Source: Oscheius dolichura
Lineage: Eukaryota > Nematoda > Chromadorea > Rhabditida > Rhabditidae
Length of the DNA stretch: 64,000 nucleotides
Direction: 5' to 3'
NCBI GenBank assembly: GCA_932521035.1
Contig: OW051497.1
Location: 12,152,001 to 12,216,000 of the forward strand
The notes under the pieces were generated by a model, which was not told the DNA's origin, did not search any database, and worked only from the letters and a program-made list of their open reading frames with translations. The first letter of the stretch is position 1; each line of letters opens with the position of its first letter. Shown piece after piece: positions 11,006-21,745 of the stretch. The position numbers were made by a program, and so were the translations under genes.

Positions 11006-13054
11006 CTTCTAGGAAGAACAAAGAGACATTGCTCACTGCTATCGAATATATACCCAGCTTACAACAACAACTGAATCACAAGATTTAATCAAAGGGGATG
11101 ACGAAAACGTTCCCTTTGAAACATTTAACAGACGCCGAGCCTTTTCTTCAAGAGAAATGGAGTGAATTATAATACCAGAAATAAGGACGGAAAATATTCT
11201 AACCTCTCCCCGAAGTGTTGTTTCAGACACCCATGAGTACTTTTTCCCAGAAATAATTGTCCGTTCCATAGCAATTCATGCGATTTAGTGCGGAAATGCT
11301 TGCCGTTCGGCTCCCCAAGGGTACAAACCCCCCACTGCGGCTGGTTGCATAGACCATGTAGGGGGGATAATTAGACCTCAGTGACCCTCTCCCACAACAA
11401 CACCGCCATCTCCAATGGCAACGCTGTCCTTGTTTGGCAATCTCTACCAGAAGGCATTTTACAGGATTAATAGCGCGAGGACAGCATATGAATTAATGAC
11501 GGGGGTAAGCCCTCACACAGATGTAAAAATAACAATAGCTGACTCATGATTTTAGTGGTTATAATGTTTAGCGACAAACACACCGATCAGCATTCTTGCT
11601 TTCTTCCTTATCGAGGTTTTCTGGCCCGCCTGGGTTTGGCCCCCAATTTCCGGATCCATTTTAGCCCATGGATAATGAGGTGGCCGAATTAAACTGGAGA
11701 GAATCCCTAATGTAATGGATCTTGGGGGAAATGTTAGACGTTCGCCCTTTCCCCCTTGCAGCGCACTCCTCAATCGTTTCTTTTTAAGGATAATGCAATT
11801 AAAGGTGACCCCTGCCACCACCTGTTGATGTATCTGTTGTGACAGCTATCTGTTGTCTTTATTTGGTCGACAGAACGGCGCAGTGAGTCATAACTACGCA
11901 ATGAGATCACTTCTGGGGACATCCTCGTTGTTATGCTGCCCTTTTAATTATTCCCGCTCGGTTTCCCTGGCAGACCAAATGCCTCTCTCTCGTCTGTCCA
12001 GTAAAGGCGATCGATTTGGTGACCGCCCGCTGGAGGCTCGAGGCGCAGCCCGTTCCTTACTATGTTGGGGTTTGTTTCAGCATTTGGAAGACTGGTCCCC
12101 AAATGGGAACATTTGCACACAAGTTGCAGCTGGCCTGGTGTCTTCTTTTTCTTCTCCTCCGGGCATAAAAGTCTTTATCAACTGGTTCACTCCTCCATGA
12201 CTCCACCTAGCGACGAAAGGTTACCATGTGAAATTGACTGACTGCATAGATCACGTCAAGATCCAGCAGCATTGATTTTAGCCGCGTCAATCATATCAGC
12301 CAAACAGCTGATGGCCTGCTCGCCGCTTGAGTCTTTTTCATACCATTTGATAAATTCCGGTCGTCACGTCACAAGAGGATGGACCACATGACCGTCTAAC
12401 TCTCACTGATCTTACAAGATTGCGAATACTATTTCAAGTTTTATACCGTCTGAACAAATAAATAGATGCTGTTGAGGCAAACACCATTGCGAAATGACTT
12501 CACGAGGTGTTCCATTTCTTTCCACTCGCAGAGACCGCATGTGCATCCGTGTAACGATTAACCACAAAATTGTCGACGTGGTCTGCACCTCGCTTTACTC
12601 TTTGCAACACCCACTCTCCCTGCTCATGTGCTGCATTTTTCTCTTTTATCATGAATTTCTTTTTCTCCCTCATATGACCATTATCGCCTCAGCTTCTCGA
12701 GCCAAATTAGTTTCATTCCGCGTTCTCCCTCCCGCGTTCTCCCTCCCGCGTCAGCAGTTCCTTTCCCAGAGACCTTTCTCCCCGCTCCTGGTTTTAAAAT
12801 TCCCGCGTTGTGATAAGCTGCTGAGCCTAGACGGTCAGATGAGTTTCTCGATAAGGAGGAAAATCCAATGTTTTTGCTTGTTTAGGCCGAGGGCGTTAGT
12901 CTCGGAACGGACACTGCCTCGTGGTTGTTTTTCACTTTCTCTAATAGGTACCGGGTAGATTACCTAAAGAAGTCGCCCTTCTTTTGCAACTGATACATTT
13001 TGTCCTTTTATTTTAAATTCTCTCTAACGTGACGGCTACTGACGCCCTTGCCCC
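11006..13054. other. Intergenic and upstream flank of the reticulon gene, no gene seen
   Basis: Includes a 154-codon plus frame at 12494-12958 whose residue make-up and lack of splice context look like chance. A 13-bp unit (cgcgttctccctc type) is doubled near 12719-12748. No supported gene. Confidence 0.4.
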
Positions 13055-13062
13055 TATAAATA
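13055..13062 (+). promoter_or_regulatory. TATA box, probable promoter of the long reticulon transcript
   Basis: TATAAATA preceded by a C-rich run, with a pyrimidine-rich initiator-like tcagttc about 20-25 bp downstream. The first reticulon ATG is at 13500, so a 5' UTR of roughly 400 nt, or one with an intron, is implied. Confidence 0.45.
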
Positions 13063-13499
13063 CTACCTTCTGTCAGTTCAAAGTATTTGTTCAGAGTGTC
13101 AATTATTTCTGCATCCCTTCCTCGCTGACCTCATCCAGCATTACAGACCATTTCGGAGAGTTTTCGTAGACAGCTTTTCCCTTCCGTCGCCTTTTATGAA
13201 TAGTAGCCGTTTATGGGAAACTGAACTGTGTTCTGGTCTCCATTTCCTCCTATGCAGACGTCTAACAGATCAAGGAACCTCACGTGTCCACCAGCTTATC
13301 ATCTTTCCTTGTAACAGCTGCGTGTTTGTTGACTACTCTGCGCTGAATGTTGGTCTTGCTTTCAGGGGTCCTTCGAAACACCCACGTGACTTTTCTTGCC
13401 AACTCTTTATTCCTCCTTGTCGTTAAAATTTCTTCCCTCTTTCGTTTGGAAAATTCTTTATTTTCTCATCAACATTTGAGGGTTATAGGGTGCCCAGCC

Positions 13500-16400
13500 A
13501 TGGACTCGCCCTCGGATCTCTCGCCTAATGCGCCTCCCGCCGGGTTCGATGACTCTTTTAAGAATATTGCCGTGAGTTTCATTATGTCGAAAAATACTTT
13601 ACTCTTCCTTTATAGGACACTACTGGTCAACACAAAGTTCCTCAAGCTCCCGCATCCACAGAAGGTTCTCTTGACTCGAGCGGCTTCGAAAAAGTAAGTG
13701 TAGGCAGTTAGAGGAACATATGATCGCCGCGTGGGTGCTCTCGAGAGCTTCCAGATCGTACATATTGACGAATAAATCCAGCTCGGGAGTTGACCGACCT
13801 CCAGGGAGATATTATAAGACTTTTTCGAAAACAGAACCAAAAAAGAACAAGAATTTGCAGATAGAGCATGATCCTCTCGAGGAATACGGTCACAATTTTG
13901 CCCAACAAATGCACCAGTCCATTTTTGGACAACTTCCAGAAGATCCGGATGGTCACGTAGGTTTTTCTTGCTGTGAACCTTTCGGGCCTATTTCCTCTGT
14001 CCTTTTGCTCTCTTTTTTAACACTTTATGATCCCGCACTTCCTACACTAAGGTGTTTAGATTGCGGGGGATTATGGCTGTCTGCCACATATAATAACCTA
14101 TTCTGACTGCACGGCAAATATGATCTGATATAAAACAAAAGAAAGGTCATCTCCTGCCCCAGTTCATTTCCCTCCTCCTCCGGTGTTATTCCCCTCTGTG
14201 TAGGCTGTTTATAACAAGAGAAGAATGCATATTAATAGCTTTTTTTAGACTAGTCTATCTACGTAGCGGGGGGGGGGGTTAATATGATCCTTTTTTTCTT
14301 TTTATCGTTGCGGAAACAGAGGGAGGAGTTAGGTTTCAGCACCAACCGGAAAAAACTTTCTTGCGCATATGTTCACGCGTCCTGACACTCCTCTCACTCT
14401 GCAGAAAGTCGACTCTACCCCCAGCAACAAGTCATCATTCATTTTAGTCATGGGCATTGTGAAACAATTAGTTTGTTCAGTTGCCCGATCAATTGCTGTC
14501 TTTTTTTCGTTTATAGACCCGTTCGGTCGTTCGCTGGCCGTTCTAACAGAGCCGTCTATTTTACTTCCCACTTCTTCCAATTCTCCCTCGTCCAAATCTC
14601 ATTTTCCTCACATTTCTGCTAATACCCTCGATGTTCCCCGTTCCCTTTGCTTTTTACATGCCAGACAAGCCGTTCGAAATGTCTTTATGTAATTGTGATG
14701 ACACTTCATCGTCCGACTCACTCCACATATAGTGTCTGCGTCTGTGTGCACAGCCTCGTCCAGCTTTTTGGCCACATTCTCTTGTCACACACGCACTTTT
14801 GCCTGCCTTGTCGTGATTGTGCTTTTCAGGAGGACGACTTTGTCATAGTCCCATCCCATTCCCAGGACAGCACAATGGACGGAGATTTGGCTTTGCCTGA
14901 TGCTCACAAAACTCACACTGAAGCTGAGAACCCCTATTCGCCTGCGTTGGAAGACAAGCTTGACTCTCGTCACACCCCCGTTCATGACGACAAGGATCCA
15001 CTCCCATCATTGTCTAAGGAAAATACACCCTCTCCCGCTCCCAGGAGTAAGGAACCCACTCCTGAACCCGTTGGACGCCAACACTTATCTGAACCGGAAG
15101 ATAAGTCCATCTACGAGCACAACTATGATGAGCAGAAACGTGAAAGCCTTTCTCCAGAACACCACAAAGATCCCAGCCCTGATGTTGATGATGAACACCG
15201 CAAGGATCCCAGTCCCGTCAACGAGAATGTGATCAAAGTGACAACTCCAGAACCTCTCTCAGAGCACAGAGATGTGAGCCCGCCCGAGGAACGCAGTCCT
15301 TCTCCAAAACGCAGCCCTTCACCTGTATATAGTAACGAACGCTCTCCATCCCCGGCTCATCAGATTGAACGTACACCGTCGCCAGCTCCTGTAAAAGAGC
15401 ATTCTCCTTCTCCGTTACAAGAAAAGCAACACTCTCCTTCTCCGGTTCATGCAACGGAAGGCACTCCTTCTCCAGTTCCCGAGAAAGAACCTAGCCCATC
15501 TCTAGTTAATTCTGTGAAGCGCAGTCCTTCTCCAGTGGTCGATCACGAGACTAGCTTCTCTCCAGTGCAGCTTCCAGAGCGTTCACTTTCTCCGGTTTCC
15601 CAGAAGGAGGGCAGCCCCGTACAGGAGTACAAGGATCCCAGCCCACCCTCAGTATCTCCCAGGGAACGCAGTCCATCGTTTGACCATATCGAGCACAAAG
15701 ATGCCAGTCCGGAATTCGAGGAGGACCACAAGGAGCGCAGTCCTACCCCGGAACAGAAGAAAGAAGACGGCCCGATCCATGTGCACAGAGAAGACAGCTT
15801 TGGAGCAGCCACCTACAATCCCAACAATGAAGAGAAGATCACAGCACAGTATGTGGAGCCCCTCCAGGGAGAGAAACCAACACAGGCATGCTTTTATATA
15901 TTGTGTCAAAAGTATTTCTATTTTTGCATGTGTTCTGCATGGCTACGCACTTTAAATTCACTGAGAAGTTTAGCGCCAAACCGTTAGAAGACTATTCAAA
16001 AAATGAATAGAATAGAAACAGGTTCTCAGTTGTTAGTAGTAGTCCTCGTGGCTTTTGTTGGTGTCGGCAAGTAAACAATCTCTGACGCTTGCATAGAAAC
16101 TCAATTTTCTCAGTATTGGTCTTTTGTTTCTTTTTTGAAATTTGAGCTGAAACTGTAAAAAGTCAACGACACTCTCATGAATCAGCCGTTTCACAACAGG
16201 TGTTGCACTCTAATGTTCGCTGCGGCAACAATTGCTGTGCGGGGCATCGAAGGGCGACTTTTTCTACCTGACCAGTTGTTCGAATTTCTCGCCGTCAATC
16301 ATTTTCATATGTTCCCATAGCAGCACAACATTTCACATCTATTTTTCTTGTTTATCCCGTCGGCGTACATGATGGAGAACATTCCTCATCCAAAATATTT

Positions 16401-19400
16401 ACATTGAGAAAATATCCTTTGACCCGCGTCTGCCCGCCGGCCCTGTTGTGACCCTTTCTTTATGGTCTAGAATGGTCGTTTTGGACAGTTTCAAGCCACT
16501 TTCGCAAGGTTTTACTGTTTGCAAAACAATCAGCTCACGTGCGACGGTCATGCACCCAAATATTAAATATCAGTTGTCTTCCTTCTCCTGTAAACAGCGT
16601 TATCCTTACAGCAACACGATTCGTTCCCCATGGATGCCAAGCATCTGACCAACTTGGAAGATCACCATCATGTTCCTTCCGATGACGGAGATTTAATTGA
16701 TATCCCGCGTAATGTTTCTCCACCTCTTGATCAGGGATACCATCACAATGCCCACGACTATGCTCATCATGGTATTTACACCCTTTTATGATAACAACTT
16801 TTGTGTAGACGCGGCCCGCCATGATTCTCCTCTAATTCCTGAACCTATTTCTCATCACCACGAGCCTCACCACCACGATGAACCCGAAATTCACCACGAA
16901 TATCGTCTTCCTGTACCTGAGCAAGATGAGGTTCATCCTGAGCCCAACAGCTATCAACACGAACCCGGACACCATCACCACGCTCTTCTCGATGATGTAA
17001 GTCAATGTTTCCTTTGATTTATGATCTCCCGCTAAGGATAATATTGGTCAACAAGCTAAGGACCTTGTCGACGACGCTGTTAAAGAAGCTGGAGACAAAA
17101 TGCAGCACTACAAGGAAGCCACCACTGTAGATAATAAGACGGTTGCTCATGAAGTTCAGGAACAGGTTGACTCTCTCCACAACGAAGTTGGTTTAGCTTG
17201 TTTGCTGTTTACACAAGGTGTTTCAGGTCGACGATGTTCTTGACCTTATGCACGATGACAACTTCCAAGAGGTGGTGAAGAAACAGACGAGAGATTCCGA
17301 TGATGAGCCCGAACCAGACTTCCGTCGTACTCCCGAGCCCGAGGAGCGACCCCACGAGAGGCACGGACCTCTCATCATCCCTGAAATTCCTGACAATCAG
17401 GAAGATGAATTATTGGAAGATGTTCCTGTTCCTCCTCATCACTCTCACCAGTAATTATTTTCATTTTTAAATAATGATAATTATTTCTTTTAGTGGATTC
17501 GAAACTGAGCCTCGTCCTCCCACTCCTCCTAAGGACATCAGCGATGAAGACGTGAAACCATCTCTGGTCAACCTGGGACCTCCTACGCATACCCACAGTC
17601 AGTTTTTATTCTTTCTCCCTTTAATTGGATAACGTTTCAGCTGACCCCCACCACTCCATCCTGAAGCACAGCTCTGGAAATGGCGAACCGTGGATTGACT
17701 TCAAGAAGGTGGACCCTTGTGGTAGGTCTTTTCTTCGATTGTAGTGGGCAGAAGAGCGGACCGCTCAATGTCATTATGCTATAGAATTCTAGTCTGTTTG
17801 CGGGGTTGCCCTCGCTGCCGCGTGAGTACATCTATGTTGTCTCTTCTGGGCTGGTTTCCAATTGGCAATGAGCCAAACAAGCCTCTGCCTCTAAATAGCC
17901 TGCGGGGTCATGTGAGGCAGAGAGAGAGAGAGAGCCACGGGGAGGCCATTGGCCAACCAGTTGTATGCTAATCAACGAGAGCCCAGAGAGGGCAAGGAAC
18001 CGAGAGAGAGAATATTGTTCCCACAGCCATGAATTGGGGAGGTTTGGAAGGGTGTGATCGATATGACGGGGTGTGGGGGTGCCACTGGAAGGAGAAATCA
18101 TCCAGGCCGTGCGTATGTTGTGTGTGTGAGTGTCCGCAACATACACAACAAGCAGTAGAGCCATCTTTGGAGATTTTGCCAATTCGGCAGACTTCAATGG
18201 CATTTGTCGTTATTTGTGGACAGCTCCGCTAAACGACTTCTCCCCTCTTTTTACTTTTCCGCTTCCCAGGCCCTCTGCGTCAGTTACGACAGGTCAACAT
18301 CCTTAATCATCCTTCTACCCAAATTGTTATTTTGAATTTACCCTACGAGCTTCCCATGCGTTCGCATTGCTAAACATTCATTCTTGGGAAATGCTGAAAT
18401 TTTTAAAGACTGTTAGCTGTCTTCCGCCTCCACCATAATCATTCAAATATTATCAGAAATGCCAAAAGAATGAATAACGCGCTATAAAACAGTCCATTCT
18501 GCCGAAGCAGCCCACAAGTGCGCACGTACAGAGAATATTATCCCCCCTAAGAAATCTATTTATACCTAGACCCATCTTGATTTGTTTATCACCCCTTCCC
18601 CTGATAATTATCCTGATTTCCCCCACCTCTGATTACCTGTTTACTGGGAGGATGTCCACACCTGGTCAGGAGGAGAGTAATTAACTATTCCATTCTTTAA
18701 TGGCACGTGTGGCGGTCAGCTGCCCATTTGCGACGTCGCAGGGGGCTCGGATAAGCCCTCTCTCATTTCCCGCGTCTCTTCCTGTTAATTCAATACCCCA
18801 ACAAATTTTACTAGTAGCCAGCTTTGAAGCCTAAGGTAAATAGACGCATAGGTAAGTGGTAAATACAATTGTTGCGCATGTGTCTTCCTCGTGACCTTAC
18901 CTGTTTTGTGGTAGGTGTGTTTCGAAGGGAGAGGCGCTATGGTTGGCCGCCACTTAATTGTCACAATCTGCCCTCTACCATGCTTTTGGCCATTGATCGC
19001 CTTTCCCTCCTAACGGTCAACCTCTACCAGCTGGGCGTCTTCTCATATGACCTTTTAGGCCAATTTCTTATCGGCTATTTACGGTTCCAAAAAGCATGTG
19101 TTGAAATTTTTCTGCAAAATTCGTATCAGCAAAAGAATGCTGTAATAGCCCTCGTAATCTCTTCGACGTTACTGCTTCCAGCTTGTTTTAGTGCCATGCC
19201 ATGATTGGGTTTTCGATGCCCCCTCCGAGATTCCTCCCCTTTGTTCCAGGAGATGCACTTAATCTTTACCCCTGACAAACGCTACATCTTTTCGACGTTC
19301 CCGCGCGAAAAACGACGTAGTATATTTTGAAATACGCGCCAAATGTTGCTTCCCCTTAATTCTGTTAATTTACTGAATTACTCGCATCGCCGCGCTAGCA

Positions 19401-21745
19401 GAAGCCATCGAACCAAGCTTTGTCCATTCGCCGCTTCCAATTTCTCGCAGTTGCATTCTTTTGGAGATGATGAAATAGCGCAAATATTCTTTTATAACTG
19501 CTTACGCAGTGATTAATGCTCGCCTGTGTCTTATTGATTCTTCATGTACATTCATAAGACCTGGGCCTGTCCCCCGGCCTTGTCCTCCAAGTGCAACATC
19601 GAGCAACACAGCAAATTCTAAAATTTCATTTATCCTTCTGCAGCCGAGATGTTGTGCTCCAAAGACGTCGATATAATAGGCGCACATTCTTCCCAAGAGA
19701 GAACCGTTGGTCAATTCTGAGACCACCACTAGCCTCCATAATTACCCCATACATCTGCTGCATTCTTCTCCAATTTGTCTCTTTTCCTCTTCCTCCTTCC
19801 TCTTGTAAACAGGTTCATTTTAGTGGCAGAATGAGTAAAGCCGGAGCTCTAGGCCGGGGGTTGTACTCGGTCTTCCATTTCCTGACTAGTGGGGCTGTAC
19901 GTATCGGACTGTGGTTATCCCTCTTGGCCTCGTTGGCCATGACCGCGTATGGAGTAGGAATGTTAACCAAGGAAGCTATTAAAGACAGGAAAGAAGGTAA
20001 GGATTTGATCAAATTTTGATTAAAAGGTTAACCGGCGAGCTGTCAAAAATATCAAGAGGAAAACAGATCATCAATCCCAGTTTTCGCTTGTTCAAAACAG
20101 TATGTTAATTTTAAATGTAGGCCAGAGGACCTTGGTTGACCAGCACGTGAAAATCACGCCATTCGATGCTGGAAGCAAAGGGTAACAATCTTATCCCAAC
20201 CCTATCTAAGGTGTCAATCTTTACAACGAAAAACTAAATGACCCCTCAGTGAACGAAACGGATTGATAGGTGAGATTGGCATGCAAACGATATCGTGTTG
20301 GAAGTAGGCCTAGAACTGCAATCCCTGCCGGATGGAAAAAGCGCTACAAGAGTCGCGCGGAGAGAGTGTCAGAGTATTCGATGTTTGGGTGAGACTGTAG
20401 ACAGTTTATCGAGAGAGATAGCACACGATCGGGGTAGAGCGGCGGAATAGATGACAACAGAGAGCGCTGATTGTGATGCGCACAGACAGCGAACGGTTCG
20501 GCCCCCAATAGTGACGCAGAGCTGGTTACGGGGCTAAGATTGTTGGCTATTCTCATCGGGCTCGTCCTCGCTGCTGGCTGTACACTACCATGGCTCAACC
20601 CAAGTTCAGAAAAATGTCCAAGCCGGCATACAAGCCAGCTGAGGACTTCCCGGGCAAAGGTGTGTTATCCCCCCATTAGGCCCTAGAATCCTGGTAGTGT
20701 GTCTTCCTTGGCATTGACATAACTTTTACTAGCGCGAAGGCTTACTATCGGTCCCTGGGGTGTGTCTGCTACCATCTAGTTCCAGCCTCATCTTTCCCTT
20801 TCCAGTGCTCGACATCATCTATTGGCGTGATCCCAAGAAGTCTGGAATCGCTCTCGCCCTTAGTCTTCTAGCCATTTTCGTCTTCGCTAAGTGAGTTTTC
20901 ACCCAATTTTTTCTTCTAACGACGTTATTCCAGGTATCCCCTCCTGTCAATCCTTTCGTACTCTGGTCTCGCCGTCCTTGCTGGCACCCTCGGATTCCGT
21001 CTCTTCAAGGCCGTCGAGGCTCAGATCAAGAAGACTGGAGGAGAGAACCCCTTCCAGTGAGTATTCTTTCCTCTTATCGATTGAAAAGCACGCATGGAGG
21101 ACAAAAGAGCTCCTTGGTCATTCAGGCTTACGCTGCGCAAAATAATCAGTGACCGCTCGGCGCGGCGAACAAACACGCGCAATACAAAAAGAGCTACAAA
21201 AACATCTTTCAATAACAGAATTGAAGCATTATTGTCAAATTTAATCCTATTTTCCAGGGAATACTTGAACAAGGACCTGAACATCCCCCAGGACAAGGCC
21301 CACGCCCAGGTTGACGTCCTCGTTGATCATGGAGTCCACCTTCTCAACAAGGCCAAGAAGCTCGTGTTCGTCGAGAACATCTTCGAGTCCGTCAAGTTCG
21401 TCCTCCTCCTCTGGTCCATGACCTACGTTTCCGCCTGGTTCTCTGGATTCGCCCTCGTTCTTATCTGTAGATCTTATCACCGTTCCATTATTATCAACCC
21501 GTTCAGCTATTATTGGTATCTTCACTGTCCCCAAGGTCTATGAGACCTATCAAGAGCCCATTGATCAGCAGCTGTCCGTCATCTCTGGACACATCAACAA
21601 CGTCGCCCAGCTGTAAGTACTTAACTACTTCCGCTCATTTAAACTTATTCTACTGTATCAACAAAAAAATTCTTTTTGCAGGGTCGAGGAGAAGCTCCCG
21701 TTCTTGAAGCGCCCCCAGGCCGAGGTCGAGAAGAAGGACCAGTAG
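13500..21745 (+). CDS. ret-1: Reticulon, long isoform with common RHD exons
   Basis: ER membrane-shaping protein. Exons 13500-13571, 13616-13693, 13861-13956, 14830-15885, 16612-16771, 16809-16996, 17037-17186, 17227-17450, 17494-17597 and 17641-17721 join five common exons (20806-20890, 20934-21056, 21258-21466, 21507-21612, 21682-21745). The total is 2796 nt with an open frame, 931 residues. The C-terminal domain shows LDIIYWRDPKKSG, the first hydrophobic hairpin (ALALSLLAIFVF), the loop with KAHAQVDVLVDHG, the second hairpin (MTYVSAWFSGFALVLI), VPKVYETYQEPID and the end EVEKKDQ. The lysine-rich tail is compatible with ER retrieval. The N-terminal part is long, acidic and disordered, with Ser-Pro repeats and a His/Glu/Pro-rich stretch. 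The intron after 15885 begins GC rather than GT. Confidence 0.9.
14268..14278. repeat. Poly-G tract, 11 bases
   Basis: Eleven consecutive G within a reticulon intron. May form unusual DNA structure and is prone to sequencing error. Confidence 0.9.
15280..15700 (+). repeat. Degenerate Ser-Pro heptad-like coding repeats in reticulon
   Basis: About 20 units of the type (R/H/T)(S/T)PSPV followed by acidic and basic residues run through this part of the 1056-nt exon, for example RSPSPAHQIERTPSPAP. The units are degenerate in DNA sequence, so the array is old. Ser-Pro and Thr-Pro are known targets of proline-directed kinases. Confidence 0.8.
19831..19996 (+). CDS. ret-1: Alternative first coding exon of reticulon, with its own membrane segment
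   Basis: The ATG at 19831 reads MSKAGALGRGLYSVFHFLTS, then a hydrophobic helix (IGLWLSLLASLAMTAYGVGM) and KEAIKDRKE, ending in phase 1 at a good donor (gtaagg). Joined to the common acceptor at 20806 it gives a 250-residue isoform that continues into LDIIYWRD. A splice acceptor (cattttag) ends 7 nt before the ATG. If unspliced, the frame would stop after KDLIKF, so a separate 61-residue protein is the alternative. The extra membrane segment ahead of the reticulon domain is unusual. Confidence 0.55.
20590..20659 (+). CDS. ret-1: Alternative first coding exon of reticulon, short isoform
   Basis: ATG at 20590 reads MAQPKFRKMSKPAYKPAEDF and ends in phase 1 at a donor (gtgtgt). With the common exons it gives a 218-residue isoform, like the short reticulons of other animals that have a brief basic N terminus before the hydrophobic domain. 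It lies only 146 nt upstream of the common acceptor, so it needs its own promoter in the 20.0-20.6 kb interval. Confidence 0.7.

Noticed and set aside
12494-12958. Plus 154-codon frame
   Set aside because: No recognisable domain, no acceptor near the ATG, contains a local DNA repeat and has a random-looking composition.
13720-13860. Extra reticulon exon upstream of 13861 (SSGVDRPPGRYYK)
   Set aside because: None of its acceptors matches the phase left by the preceding exon, while the acceptor at 13860 does. It may be an alternative transcript but is not needed.
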